This document shows, one piece after another, positions 1 to 11,793 of a DNA stretch of 64,000 nucleotides (within the stretch, counting starts at the first letter, position 1; each line of letters opens with the position of its first letter). Below the pieces are notes generated by a model. The model was given only the letters and a program-made list of their open reading frames with translations. It made no database searches and was not told the DNA's origin. Origin of the DNA: Blepharisma stoltei (taxonomy: Eukaryota; Ciliophora; Heterotrichea; Heterotrichida; Blepharismidae); assembly GCA_914767885.1 (NCBI GenBank), contig CAJZBQ010000040.1:620001-684000 (forward strand), in the 5' to 3' direction. The position numbers and the translations under genes were made by a program.

Positions 1-320
1 AAACTGTATAAATTTTAATTTAAATTAATGTTTTTAAAAAATTTTTAAAGAATCTCTATTTTATTAGATTATTGAGTTTTTAAGCCTAGGTTGATGATTA
101 AATCACTTCGGATGGTTGATTTCGCAGCTTTCTGTCGTCTCAAAGCTCTGAAAACAACTTCATTAGGCACATCTTCCAAAGCTTTTGATAACTAATATTT
201 TTTATATATATAAAAAATTTGCATGATATGAAAATCGTTCGATCAAGGATGGGGGTTAATTTCTCCAATTTTTAGGAATTTTGACAGTCAATCGTTCGAT
301 CAAGGATGGGGGGGGGAGTA
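1..320 (-). mobile_element. GATCGAACGAT-family MITE (IES), truncated by window edge
   Basis: This stretch is the reverse complement of most of the element at 45585-46125, including the AT-rich interior and two copies of the terminal motif ATCGTTCGATCAAGGATGGG near 235-255 and 290-310. It ends in a G tract followed by GAGTAA, with TA at 319-320, the expected IES boundary. The left end lies outside the window. It interrupts the coding sequence that resumes at 319. Confidence 0.85.
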
Positions 321-845
321 AGCAGAGAAAATGCATCATTGATAGATCGAATTTCTGCAATAGAAGAAGAAGTCTATGAGATGGAAGAAAAAGTTTCAAG
401 AATTAATGAAGAAAAAAACAAATTAAAGAAGGTCACTGAGTCCAGTTTAGAATATGAAAAAGTTTTAGTTGAAAGCTTAGCTCGGCACATCACAATAGAA
501 AATGAAATGGCTGCAAGGCTACTTGCGCTTAAAATAAAAATTAGTGAAGCTCAGTCATTTTATCAAGCTTTTGATGTTTTAAATACTACTTCGCTTATTA
601 GTTCTGAGGCAAAATTAATATTAAAAAAAGAAAATAATGGGATCATGACATTAGAAATAATCCAAGGAAAAAACAAAAAGACATATGATGTTGACCAGAT
701 TAGCTCGATTTACCATCATCCAGATAAAATTAACAGATTTTGTCTCAGAATTGGTGAAGAAGGGGAAAAAGAGTTTGAAAGCGAGGACACTGATAGAATT
801 ATATCTACCATAAGAGAAGTCCTGATAAGAGTCTTACAAAATTAA
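319..845 (+). CDS. Coiled-coil protein, 5' part outside window
   Basis: The open frame runs through the IES boundary at 319-320, so the gene starts to the left of the window and its N-terminus cannot be seen. The visible 175 or so residues begin with a charged heptad-rich coiled coil (about residues 1-60) and end with a compact region of alternating hydrophobic positions that could be a small beta-sandwich or PH-like fold; that fold is a guess. I do not recognise the family. It is followed 46 bp downstream by the SKI2-type helicase on the same strand. The stop is TAA at 843-845. The apparent ATG at 306 lies inside the MITE terminus and is not a real start. Confidence 0.7.
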
Positions 846-891
846 GCATTTTTATTATGAAACTAAGTAATTTTCTAATTAGATCTGATAA

Positions 892-3800
892 ATGTCTGAT
901 ACTGAATTCGGAAACACAGAGTCTAAGCTTCAAGATAGTGAATATAAAATCTCACACAGAGGAAATAGAAATAAGCGCACTGATGAAATTGAAGAAATGG
1001 AAAGAGAAATCATAGGCTCAAGACAATTTCGAGGAAGAGGAAATAGAGGAAGATGGCGAAATCAAAACAATAGACAACATGGAAGAAGAGACCAAGACTT
1101 CTCTTATAGAGAAAATGAGAGCCAGAATCCTAAAAAATGAGTCGTAAAATCAAATCCAAATCAAAATGATCATGGCAATCAAGTAAAGCCAGCACAAAAA
1201 ATAAACACAGACATACCAATTGATATTCCAAAACCACAAGAACAATCTATGCACCCGCCTCCTGCTCCAGCACAAGAAGAAATCAAAGAGGATTTTAATC
1301 TAACTCTTCCCAATATAAGATCCCGAAAAACGAAAAACGTCGGCTTTGCAATAGAAGACGATATAAACGTTGAGGAATTCACTAAACGAGTCCCAGTCCT
1401 AATGATCACCTATCCTTTTGAACTTGACATCTTTCAAAAGCGAGCAATCATGAGACTTGAAGAGCATGAAAACGTATTTGTTGCAGCCCATACATCTGCA
1501 GGAAAAACAGTCGTAGCTGAATACGCCATAGCTCTGGCGAGGCAGCAAAGAGCCCGAGTTATTTATACAAGTCCTATTAAGGCCCTTTCTAATCAAAAGT
1601 ACAGAGAATTTAAAGACTCATTTGAAGAAGTCGGAATTTTAACTGGCGACGTTAGCGTTGATCCTGATTCTTTTTGCGTCATCATGACAACTGAAATCCT
1701 AAGAAGCATGCTTTATAAGGGATCAAGCAAACTAAGGGACCTTGAATGGGTAATTTTAGACGAAGTTCACTACATTAATGATGCAGAGCGAGGAGTTGTA
1801 TGAGAAGAAGTGCTAATTCTTTTGCCTCCTCATGTAAGAATTGTTATGCTTTCTGCTACAGCTCCAAACTATATGGAATTTTCTGATTGGGTAGGACGTG
1901 TAAGGCAGCAAAAAGTTTACGTCCAAGTGACTTTTCAAAGACCTGTACCATTAGAACACTGGATTTATGCCCAAGGAGAGCTTTATCAGTTTGTGGATAT
2001 GCAAGGGGTCATAAATGATGGAGTTTATGGAACTGTTATGTCTAAATTAAACACCAAAGATAAGCAAAAAGGCAAAAACAAAAATAAAAATAAAAATAAA
2101 GGAAGAGGGTACTATAAATCAGAAGACCAGCAATATAAAGAGCTAGTTCTTAGACTGCAGAACGAAGAACTGCTTCCATGTGTGATTTTTGCGTTTTCGA
2201 GAGACAAAGTAGACCATAGAGGAGAAAAGCTGTCTAGTGTAGATCTGATTGATGACGATGAAAGGAAGATCGTCATGACATTTGCTAATCATGCACTTGA
2301 TAGACTTAACCCTATTGACAGGCATCTCCCACAGATTGAATTCGTGCTGAAATTGCTTGAAAGAGGAATAGGAGTTCATCATAGTGGAATCTTGCCTATT
2401 CTCAAAGAAATTGTTGAAATTTTATTCAGTAGAGGACTCATCAAAGTGTTGGTGGCAACTGAAACATTTTCAATGGGGCTAAATATGCCAACTAAAACTG
2501 TCGTATTTTGTGAACTCAGAAAATTTGATGGGAATTCCAATAGATATCTGCTATCTGGGGAATATACTCAAATGTCAGGAAGAGCTGGAAGAAGAGGAAA
2601 AGACTCTAAAGGCTATATCATTAATTTCTTTAGGGACAAAAGAAAAGTACCACCATTGGCTGAGCTGAAGACCATTGTAAAATCTGAAGCAAGAACTTTA
2701 GAAAGTCAATTCAGGATTAGATATAATCAAGTCTGCAATGTTCTTAATACTGAAGGAATGTCAATGAATGAACTTATTTCCAAAAGCTTTTTGGAAAACT
2801 CAATGTTTAATAACTCGCAAGCTCAAGTTCGAAATCAGATCATGAGAGAAAAGGTCATGAAATCTTTATTCCCTTCTTGATTAAACAGCAAAGAATATTG
2901 CGTACTAAATCAGGGAGGTTAATTTTTTTATTTATGAAATAAAATTTCAAATAATTTTAAAAATTTTTAATATTTTAAAGCAAACTGTAAAAAAATTAAT
3001 ATATTTTATTATAATAATAATTTTATTATCAATTGAAATAGACCTACATATATAGAAAATAAAGTATTCCTGCTGGTTGCCGTTATCCTGTATTAGCATT
3101 AGGAAAACCTTTAGCCACAGATGTAAAAATACCCCAAAAAATTACATTAAAAAATTTTTGCTCTCTATAAAGGACTGGTTAATCTCAAGAATAAGAATTT
3201 TCTAGTGGCCTGCTGCTATTAAGGTGGAGAGCTAGAGAAAACACTAGAAGGAGACGATGCTGAACAATTTATTGAATTTATTGGAATGATGAGGAAAGTC
3301 AACGAATTATCAACAACTTTCCAAATGATGAATAAAGCTCCAGCTGAGGGAAATTTTATAGAAATAAAACTACCCAGAACTGCAAATTTGCCAGGAATTT
3401 TGATCAATAAAGGATCAAAAATAAAATGCCTGATTTTTGATATTGATAAAAGGGTAGAAAGCTTTAAAAATAGCTTCTCAGGTGGAAACTATTCTATTGA
3501 AGATATCAATGTTTTTGATGTTATTACAGTTTATAGCACACAATTGCCGAAAACCATGATAAGTGTTTTGAAAAGAATGGAATATGACGATGAATACTTG
3601 GAAATTGCTTTGAGAGAGCTATTGAAAGGGAGAAATTCTATTTTACCCAGCAAAAAAATTTTTAATCATCAATCAGCAGAATTTTCCACACGTGATGATT
3701 TGGTAAAGAAAATTATAAACCATCCTTGCTTTACCAAAAAGAATAGGCATGATCTTTGGCTGAATGCTTTAAATCTAATCAAATACAAAAGTGATCTTAA

Positions 3801-4428
3801 TCAGCCTAAATCTGAAACAGGCTCAGATCCTCAAGATATTAATCGACGCATTGATTTGTTAAAAAATTACCACTATCTCTCTGACCTTCTTACACTTGAG
3901 CTAAAAGGAAGAGTTTTAGCTCTTATAGACAATCCTTACAACCTCGTCATTTCTGAGTGTATCTTTGAAGGCCTGTTTACAAAATTATCAACAGAAGAGC
4001 TGGCAGCCACCGTTAGTGTTTTTGTAACTGAAGATCGTTCGAAAATGGAAGACAAAGATTGATCACAAGTTTCTGCAGGCTTAGATTTCCCATTAAAACG
4101 AATCCAAGCTGTGGTTTCTGAAATCTGTGAAAATGAAGAGAAGCTAGGCATTAAGTCTGAGATGAATGAAGACGGCATCAAGCTCTCTATGGTAGAAGTC
4201 GTTTATTTGTGGGCACAAGGAAAGCCATTTATTGAAATCTGCGGAATCACCTCAATCAAAGAAGGAAACATTGTAAGAGGGATTTTACGTGTTCACGATC
4301 TATTAACGACATTTATTGAAGTTGCTGAAGTGATAGGTGACCAAGACTTAAAAGAGAAATCAAGGCTAGCTTGTGTAAGCGTACAAAGAGACATTGCTTT
4401 TGCTGCGAGTCTTTATATTTCTGATTAA
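892..4428 (+). CDS. SKI2: SKI2-type DExH RNA helicase (cytoplasmic exosome cofactor)
   Basis: Exons 892-2904 and 3235-4428 give 1068 residues. An RGG/arginine-rich N-terminus (about residues 45-80) precedes a Ski2-like core: AHTSAGKT (Walker A), [22 protein letters not shown] (DExH box) and, in RecA2, [10 protein letters not shown]. The second exon supplies the C-terminal helical DSHCT-type region, ending in [14 protein letters not shown]. Tryptophans are encoded by TGA at 1138, 1801, 2878 and 4060. RecA2 residues and the N-terminal extension fit SKI2 better than MTR4, which is a separate gene at 35040. The family's role is to feed RNA 3'-to-5' into the cytoplasmic exosome within the SKI complex. 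The exon junction is the frame-preserving TA pair; an RNA-rich lysine/asparagine insert near 2060-2110 is unusual. Confidence 0.9.
2905..3234. mobile_element. IES in the SKI2 gene (decayed MITE-like)
   Basis: About 330 bp of AT-rich DNA with stops in the helicase frame separates two conserved parts of the protein. TA at 2903-2904 and 3233-3234 occupy the same codon positions (second and third), so excision joins ..EYCV to EKTLEG in frame. The left end (ACTAAATCAGGGAGGTTAAT) resembles the worn ends of BogoMITE copies seen elsewhere here. The exact boundary is the least certain of the IESs in this window. Confidence 0.65.
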
Positions 4429-4474
4429 ATTAAGCTATGCTGATTTATTATATTGTAAATATTAAAAAAAATAG

Positions 4475-7400
4475 ATGGGAGATCATCGTTTTTCTGCAGC
4501 AAATTTTCGTCAATTCGACAATGAAGATAGGCCAAACGTCATGAAGGATTATTTGAATTTTTTAATTAAATCTAAAAGCAGGTCAAGGATCGTCAGCCCT
4601 ACTACAACACCAAAACGAAGCCTTATAGCAAGCAATTCTCCTAAATCCAGGATCTCTAAAGAGCCAAATATTTTTAATAGAGAATACACAAATAGATTTA
4701 CAAGATTTATTAGAAATGCTTTGAATAATGTTTCATCAAGAAAGGATCAATCGTGTGAAAATAAATTTAAATCAAAATCACCTGATTTAAAAAATAAGCC
4801 AGGACATAAAAGAAATAAATCAGATATTCCAAAAGCAGATTCTAATAATATATTTGCAAGCCCTTACTCAAATAAGTTAAACGACAAATCGACACCTAAA
4901 AATATTTCACAAGACTATAGGATTAGTAGGTTTTTGAATGATTCTCAAGAAAAAACAATAAAAAATGGGTACTCGAAAAATGACCCACGCAGTCCGAATG
5001 CAAGCCTAGGCTCAAGTTTTGAAAAGATAGAAATCTCAAAGCTAGAGGCTGAAGAAAAAGAGCGGGAATATTTAATTCAGACTATTTTTGCAAATTTCCG
5101 CAAAAAAGGGCTTCCTCCAGTAACTTCTGTTGATTTTTATCAGCTTGGCACTCAAATAGGAAAAGGGGCATTTGGCAAAGTGTATTTAATCCCCCTTTAT
5201 TAGTAAGCTAAAAATCTTGCTCGTTAATCAAGAGGGTTAAGTTTTTTTATTTTAAAAAATGATGTGTTTGTTTTCTTTTTACATACGAGAAGCAATTCTA
5301 GTAGCTTGCTATTTCTATTTTTCTTTTTTCTTTTTAAGTAAAAATAGGACACTAATTTAACTGTCCAAATAACAATGCTTCCCGTTTGTATAATTTTCTT
5401 TATAAAAATTGTTTTTTAAGTTTTAAAAAAAATAGAGGGCAAATGCTTGAAATTAAAAGTCAATTTGATTCATAATATTAATTCTTTAAATGCAAGCAGT
5501 TAAAAATTTAATAGAACTAGCTAGAAATCTCATTTTTTTATAATCATTAATTAGTATCAATTTTTTTATGAAAAACAATTTATATTTAAAAGAATTTTTC
5601 CAAATTTTTGTAGAAATAAGGATTTTTCTATTGGCTCTGGGAAGATAGGAACTCATAAACTTACTGGATATAAAGTAGCCATTAAGATGTTTAGTACCTC
5701 TTATATCAAAGATGAAAGAATAAGAAGAAAAGTATTTCTGGTCAAGCATGAAACCAACCCCAACCTCCCACGTCCTTCAATACCAAACTATCTAATCTTG
5801 ATAATAAGAAATAAAAGAGATATTACAGCATCTTCACTTCTTTTCTATTAAAATGAATTTATAAACTTAAACATATATTAGCTACTTTATTTGATATCTC
5901 CGCCATATGCAAAATTTTTCTATAGCTAACAAGTTTGGGTATTAAATTTAAATCAGACATATAACGTTTTATATATAAAAAATAAACTATATAAACTGCC
6001 AATTTGTTAAAACAAATTAATTTAGCACTATCGATTATAGATTTTGTAAATGTCTATGATAGATAATTACACTTGAATTGATTTATTTGTTTCTATCGAA
6101 TTCGGCTGGACTCATGAATTAAATGAGATAAGAAAGTGAAATCAAGCCTATTTCTCTATTAAATCTCTTATTTATTTGTCTAAAAATTTTTACCATTTTA
6201 TACAAGGAAATGAAATAGAAATATTCAATATATGTGTAATATACATTAATATGGTGGAAACGACCCGACCTATTGGAGCAATTCTCTCAACACTTGCAGG
6301 GAACACCCAGATGGGAAAGCAAAGCTGAAAAGCTGACCCTACATCCTTGGTGTACATATAATTAATATGGCGGAGGCGAATAGGTATGCCCTTGATGACA
6401 ACACACCACTCTGGTGGCCAAAATGGCTTTATTGTCTAAATTAAGATCTAGACTCTTAATCCTAAACCTTAGCTTGCCTAGAGAGGCCGTATGGAGTGGA
6501 AAACTTTGGGAGTCAGCTGTGGCGATTACAGCCCATGTATTAGTTATTTGGATGTTTTTGGGACCACAAGTTCTTTCCCTGAAGGCTCCGGAGGGCGGTG
6601 TTCTTTTTAACTAGGTGCCACCTCCCATCAAGGCTGACGACATGAGGCATCGAGCAGCCTTTTCCCCATAGCATCCGCAAGACGTGAAGCAAAAGGAGTC
6701 TTTCTAATTCATCGAGACTCAGGATATCTATGCAAGCCCCAGTCCCAGGAGTAGACCACTGTTGAAACAGGTTGCACGCGATTTAACGCCTCCGACTAGC
6801 AGATTAAGGTGGTCCCAAGCGCGCGGATATATCAAATCTGGAAATAATTTACGCCTTTAATCTTAATCTTGGTGTATATCAGGTATAGGTTTTTCTCGTA
6901 CCTCAAGGAACTAATCTTGGGACATTTTTTTTACCTCCTGTAGTTCATGGAAAGGGACGGTCTGATTGGGTAGAGCGATAACTCCCACAGTCCGCAAGAT
7001 GTATGTGTCTAAAACGATACTAGGAAATGTGTCCTGGGAAATAAGCTTTAAGTGCTCAATTCTGTTGTGCAAGACTCTCCTGTAGCAGAGGGAAGGTGTC
7101 TGCTGGGGTCTTTCAGGGATGCTGATGCATGGGTTCGAATCCCTTGCCCATGCTGTGACAGCGAATGTCGCAAAATAATTAATTAATTAATATATGTGTA
7201 AGCGCTCTCTAATTGCTTTTAATAGTTTAGATTCCAAGATACTGCGCTTTCTCTTATATTTCTTATTATTAATACTAGGTAGTTTGATATTGAGAGGGAT
7301 GGGGTTTCAGCTTGATCTATTTCAAGAGGTTTTTGTGATGAAAAAAATTAAGCATAGAAATGTGATTAGGCTATTAGAAGTTTTCGAATCAAAGCGGCAT

Positions 7401-8057
7401 TTGATGATAGTCATGGAATACTCCGGTGGAGGAGATCTATTGCAATTTGTCAAATCAAAAGGAAGATTAAGCGAATCAGAAGCTAAAAAAATTTTTAGTC
7501 AGGTAATTGATGCTGTAAAAGCTTGCCACTTAAAAAATGTTATTCATAGAGATGTAAAGCTAGACAATATATTGTTATCAGCTGACCTAACATTGGTAAA
7601 ACTATGCGATTTTGGTGTCAGCAGAATTGCAAGAGATGGAGAAATGATAAGTGAGCAGTGTGGGACGCCAGCATATTTGCCCCCAGAAATTATTGCTGAC
7701 ACTGAATATGATCCATTTTATGTTGACCTCTGAAGTATGGGAGTATTGCTGTATGCCATGCTTTGTGGAACGGTACCTTTTAAAGCCAAAACTATGCCTG
7801 ATTTACAAAAATTAATTCTAAGGTGCAAATATAGTATACCTGTGCATTTATCAAAGGAAGCTCAGGATTTGATAGGCAAAATGCTAAATCCTATACCTCA
7901 CCTAAGAATTTCTCTGGAAGAAATGAAAGCTCATGCCTGGTTTGGAACTCAAGATCCTGAAGACTGATATGAAGATACGTCATTACCTAAATTTACTGGA
8001 TCTTCTCTGCAGCCTCAACGGATTGATGAGAATAGGATATATACAAAATTATACTAA
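4475..8057 (+). CDS. Serine/threonine protein kinase, CAMK/AMPK-like
   Basis: Exons 4475-5188, 5648-5734 and 7320-8057 give 512 residues. The first 220 residues are a Ser/Lys/Asn-rich, probably disordered, N-terminal region. The kinase domain then runs: glycine loop GKGAFGKVYLG, VAIK lysine, alpha-C glutamate in FQEVFVM, catalytic HRDVKLDN, DFG, and the GTPAYLPPE activation-loop end. Tryptophan in YVDLWSMGV is a TGA at 7732-7734. All catalytic residues are present, so it should be active. The second exon is only 29 codons (GTHKLTGYKVAIK...), stranded between two IESs. The TAA stop at 8055-8057 is also the target duplication of a third element. Substrate and pathway cannot be inferred. Confidence 0.88.
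5189..5647. mobile_element. IES 1 in the kinase gene, decayed BogoMITE derivative
   Basis: It splits the glycine loop from the VAIK strand of the kinase. TA at 5187-5188 and 5646-5647 are both codon positions 2-3, so removal gives ..KVYLGTHKLTG.. The right end read in reverse (CAATAGAAAAATCCTTATTT) is recognisably like the subterminal AACCATTAGAAAAATCCCTA segment of BogoMITE copies. Length about 459 bp. Confidence 0.8.
5735..7319. mobile_element. IES 2 in the kinase gene, long composite with GC-rich SINE-like repeat
   Basis: About 1585 bp, bounded by TATTTC at 5733-5738 and 7318-7323; excision joins RRKV to FQEVFVMKK in frame. AT-rich flanks enclose a GC-rich block at about 6245-7190 containing ATGGTGG/ATGGCGG starts, a segment (about 6540-6640) related to 33250-33330 read in reverse, and a tRNA-like B box, GGTTCGAATCC, at about 7133. 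Small reading frames in this block look fortuitous. Confidence 0.8.
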
Positions 8058-8455
8058 CTCCCCCGCTTTAATTCTTTGGAGACGGGGCGCCAGGATTATG
8101 AACATTTCCCACCCTTTAAATTGGAACAAAATTTATAACCCTCCGGGTAGCAATTGCAGGCCCTTATTCGCTGGAAGCAATAAATGCTTTAGGTTAGAGC
8201 GATCTCTATCGGATGTCCTATTATTCGTTATAAGCAAAGACTAAGTGGGAGGCAAAACCTGTCAGCTCACCGGATGGACAGGAAAGCCTTCGGTGGAAAA
8301 ATAAAACACCCATTTTGGCAGACTTCCCATTGAGATAATCTTTTGGATTTCAGACCTGCTAGATACCCCGATGGTCCTATGAGAGAAGACTAAGTAGTAG
8401 GCAAAGCCTGCCTCCTATCCTTAAAAGTCATAAATTTTATTGCTCCTAAGGGGAG
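8058..8455. mobile_element. IES inserted exactly at the kinase stop codon, with SINE-like repeat
   Basis: Flanked by TAA at 8055-8057 and 8456-8458, with ends CTCCCCCGC and GGGGAG. The interior is GC-rich and contains a segment (about 8240-8310) homologous, in the opposite orientation, to the repeat copies at 48100-48450, 51285-51600 and 63818-64000; a second partial copy follows at about 8385-8430. Whichever TAA survives excision serves as the stop codon. Confidence 0.7.
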
Positions 8456-8458
8456 TAA

Positions 8459-8764
8459 GGGATTTATATGATACCAAGTGTAGCAAATAGCTAGCACTTT
8501 TTATATAATAAATTAATATTTTTTTTAATTTCTAATTATAAAGTTATATCAGCTTACTATATTGGATTTCGGATTTCCGCAAGAATATGTAATTCAAAGC
8601 TTGAAATTTAATGACATCAACCATGCTACAGCTTCATATCAAATCCTTGAGCTTAATCAAATGTAATATAAACAATTTTTGGACTTTCATCAAATACAGT
8701 TTCTTATGAGCTATTATTTTTTATGAATAATATTTAAAGGTAATTTCTTTAATTTTATAAAATT
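8459..8764. other. AT-rich convergent intergenic region, nothing recognised
   Basis: Between the kinase stop and the end of the minus-strand PARG gene. No open frame, repeat or RNA structure could be supported. Confidence 0.5.
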
Positions 8765-10285
8765 TTAAATCAATCTTAATATCCTTAATACTTCGTTGAA
8801 AATTCCATGCTCAGCATTGACGCCTAATTTTAAAATTGCTTGTGCAACTTCTGAAACTTGCATATTTTGTACCAATTCTTTGAATTCTAGCAGCTGCTCC
8901 ACATTCTTCATTTCCCAAGGCAGGAAATACATATTCCTTCCTGCTCCAGAAGCAGCCACCCATTGGATCAAAAATTTTAATTGTTCATTTCCATAAAACG
9001 CTCCACATCCCCATCTCCCAGTTACAATATCTCTTCATTTCATATCACCAGGATCTCCCATAAACCCAATAAATGCTTTATTTAACTCCCTCTCTACAAA
9101 TTTCGGAAAATACTGCTGATAAACATTTCCTGCAAAATTGCAAGCGTCAATGCAAACAATGTAAGAATCAATTCTCTCATTATTGTCATAAGAGAGATCT
9201 TCATTGAAATTTCTTATTCATTCAAATGACTGTTTATAACCTAAAGTTTCATTGTATCTTTGAGCTCCTACTATAATCAAAGCTTCTTTGTCTTCTAATT
9301 TTTCAGTAAAAAGCATTGCCACGATGGGCTCTATATGTTTGGCAAACATAATTTCTTCTTGAACACAGCCAGTAGATAATATTCCGCCACCAATATAAGC
9401 ATTAGCAAAGTCTATCATAAGCTTGTCTCGATAATCTTCCATTGAGTTTTGTTCTTCAATAATGATTAGATTGCTCATTTGAGATCGGCTTTCATTTCAA
9501 TCAGGCGTAAATTCTAGACATCGTCTTAAAAATGACAATTTTACCCTTTCAGATGCAGTTTTAGATCTGCGGAAGTAATTGAATAAGCATTTTAGTTTAG
9601 CGATTTGACTGTCATTTCGATCTTGAGTGGCTCCAAAAACTTTGAAAAATGTGTATTCTTTAGGAAGGTCTAAATAATTTTCTTGTTTTGGCAAACAGCA
9701 CCAGAATTGAAGAGCAAGAAGGCATCTAATTTGTTTTTGTGATAAATCGATTGTCACTGTTTGATATTTTCTGAGTATCCTCACAGGTTGATTAAATAGA
9801 AATTCGACTTCTAACGCGTACTCAGCAATTTTCGCTAATAAATCTAGCATTTCCGCTTCATTTTCACTAAATATTCGTACAAGTAGCTCAATGTTAATAG
9901 TATTTCGATAGGCTAGCCTTGTTTCTACAATAAAATCGCATATGTATTCGAGCATGTCTTCTACTGTGTTTTTTTGCTTATTCCCTCTTGATTAGCAAGC
10001 AAGATTATTTTGCTCGATAATTCATATTATTTCGTTTTTAAAAATTTTCAAATTATTGCTCACTAATCAAAGGGGAGTATTAGTGGCAATTAATAAAAGT
10101 CTCGGTTTTACCATTCTCCATAAACCCGCAGTATGATGCGGTAATCTTAAATTTGCATCATTTTGATGATAATTTTGTCTAGGATTTGTATACCGATTTG
10201 GGGGGTCGCTATTTTGTTGTCTGTTTTGGTTAGGGTTCGCTGCTCTGCCTTTCAGTCCAAAAAATTCATCAATGTTTCTTTGCAT
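8765..10285 (-). CDS. PARG: Poly(ADP-ribose) glycohydrolase with N-terminal PIP-box-like motif
   Basis: Exons on the minus strand are 10285-10080 and 9978-8765 plus the retained TA, interrupted by one 99-bp IES. The catalytic macrodomain-like signature is clear: YIGGGILSTGCVQEEIMFAK carries the GGG loop and the tandem glutamates that hydrolyse the ribose-ribose bond, and GRWGCGAFYGN matches the conserved WGCGAF segment. Tryptophans at TGA codons (about 9494, 9215 and 9038) keep a single frame. The start at 10285 gives MQRNIDEFFG, a textbook QxxIxxFF PCNA-binding motif; an ATG at 10324 would add 13 residues in front of it. PARG reverses poly-ADP-ribosylation in DNA repair. Length of about 470 residues is near the catalytic core size of animal PARG. 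Confidence 0.9.
9981..10079. mobile_element. Short IES (99 bp) in PARG
   Basis: TA at 9979-9980 and 10078-10079 with inverted ends. Read on the gene strand the left end is CTCCCCTTTGATTAGTGAGC and the right end is the near-inverse GCTTGCTAATCAAGAGGGAA. Excision joins ..LLIATN to KQKNTVEDM in frame. The ends resemble eroded BogoMITE termini with nearly all of the interior gone. Confidence 0.85.
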
Positions 10286-10366
10286 TTCTGATAAATTTAC
10301 TATTTTAAGTATAAAATATTTCATTTTGAGAATTTATTTAAAAATTAAGTATTAAAATTTGGCTTA

Positions 10367-10731
10367 GTCCCCCCCCCCCCCTCCGTGAGCGAACAAAAAA
10401 AATTTTGTTCGCTCACGGAGGGGGTTAATTTTTTTTTTTAAAAAAAATTTATATATATAAATTTTATTATAAAAAATATTTTTTTCGAAAATTTAAAAAA
10501 ATCCTAATTTTGCAAAATTTATGTTTTAAAACGCAATTTGTTTAAAATTAAACAGAATTAGCTCTAGATTTCATTATACTAATTATCACTTATATATCAA
10601 AATTTTTTTCCATTAAAATTTTTTCTATTAAAAAAATTTTTGTTCACTCACGGAGGGTGGGTTTTTTTGGTCAAAAAATGGCGATTTTTCTAATGGTTTT
10701 GTTCGCTCACGGAGGGGGGGGGGGAGGGGAG
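10367..10731 (-). mobile_element. BogoMITE-type element, intergenic
   Basis: Flanked by TTA at 10364-10366 and 10732-10734. The palindromic end (CTCCGTGAGCGAACAAA followed by its inverse) is on the left and the two same-direction copies of the terminal motif are on the right, so it is inverted relative to the copy at 11794. About 365 bp. It lies between the two minus-strand genes PARG and the four-TM protein. Confidence 0.88.
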
Positions 10732-10790
10732 TTAGAGAGTCGCTTCTTTTACAAATTATTATTAAATATTATTTACTCTCTCATACATTC

Positions 10791-11588
10791 TTATCTAGCT
10801 AATGTAAGTTTACTAGGACTTCCTTCGACAGCTTTTGTCGGAATTTTTAATACAATATTAGAAGTTCCAGTCGAAACTGACCTTTCTCTTTTTAATTCAG
10901 GATCAATTTCTTTTCTCCCTACATAATTGCTAGTCGATCTCGTTGCCCTTCCCCCAACTTCTGCCATATAAACAGAGAATTCACTTTGTAAAGAGCTTGA
11001 TCTTGACCTAGCTTCTTTAATCTCAGTCTCTGCTTTCCTAATATTTTCCGAAATAACAGGATTCATAAAATGCTTTTCCTCATGCGAAATCTTGAAAAAC
11101 CGACTCAATGCATACAATGCAAAAGCGAATTGGTATGTTATGAATACGTCAAAAATAATTGGGATGTCATCAGCTTTGTAAAGCAAAATCGGAGAAATGA
11201 CGATAGCAAGAAGATGAGCGATGTTTGATAAGCTCATTGTTATCACAGAAAATAAGCCAACATAATCGCTGCATCTCCCAGGAGATCCTTTTAATACAGT
11301 GCAAGCCCAGCAAAAGCTCAATGCAGACATTGATATTAACGCAGATACTCCTTCTGCACACATATAAAACAAAGTAAACATGCATACGTCAGGGTTGATT
11401 TCATAAATATCTGGGTACTCTGCTAAACATACACATCCTAAAATAAAAGAAATTAAAATCCCACTGCATCACATAATACTTGCGTAACTTACAGAAACTG
11501 AATCGTCTATTTCACTTGTTTCTTCAACCTCGAGCACTACCTCTGGGACGCCTTCTTCGTTAAAGTTTGCAAATCGATTCCTGTTCAT
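10791..11588 (-). CDS. Four-transmembrane protein with basic C-terminal tail
   Basis: 265 residues starting MNRNRFANF at 11588. An acidic 30-residue N-terminus is followed by four hydrophobic helices: about residues 37-60 (SIMWCSGILISFILGCVCL), 75-105, 115-145 and 150-175. The last 85 residues are soluble and rich in Arg, Ser and Glu, suggesting a cytoplasmic tail. One tryptophan is TGA-coded (about 11465). The topology resembles MARVEL- or tetraspan-type proteins, but no diagnostic motif is seen, so I leave the family open. It is divergent from the CEP135-like gene, with a BogoMITE in the spacer. Confidence 0.75.
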
Positions 11589-11793
11589 TTATACCATAAA
11601 AATGAGCAAGGAAGGTGCAAATAGCTCTAACAACAAGATCTTTGTAACACTGTTCTTCAAGTAGAAGCATTAAAATGGGCACAGATAATACTGGACAAAT
11701 TAAAATTTGGCTATTTAGAGAATTGGAGTTTTGAATATGCTCAAAACATCTGCATATGAGTATTAATTACTTTTAAAAGAAATACGGAACTTA

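Noticed and set aside
892-4428. In-frame TGA codons that would split the helicase and many other genes into pseudogenes
   Set aside because: The TGA sites fall at conserved tryptophans (for example ERGVVWEE), so TGA is a sense codon here rather than a stop.
7101-7180. A genuine tRNA gene at the B-box in the kinase IES
   Set aside because: No A box, acceptor stem or anticodon arm pairs correctly around GGTTCGAATCC.
8765-8996. Plus-strand frame opposite the PARG C-terminus
   Set aside because: A shadow of the conserved PARG sequence on the minus strand, with no recognisable features.
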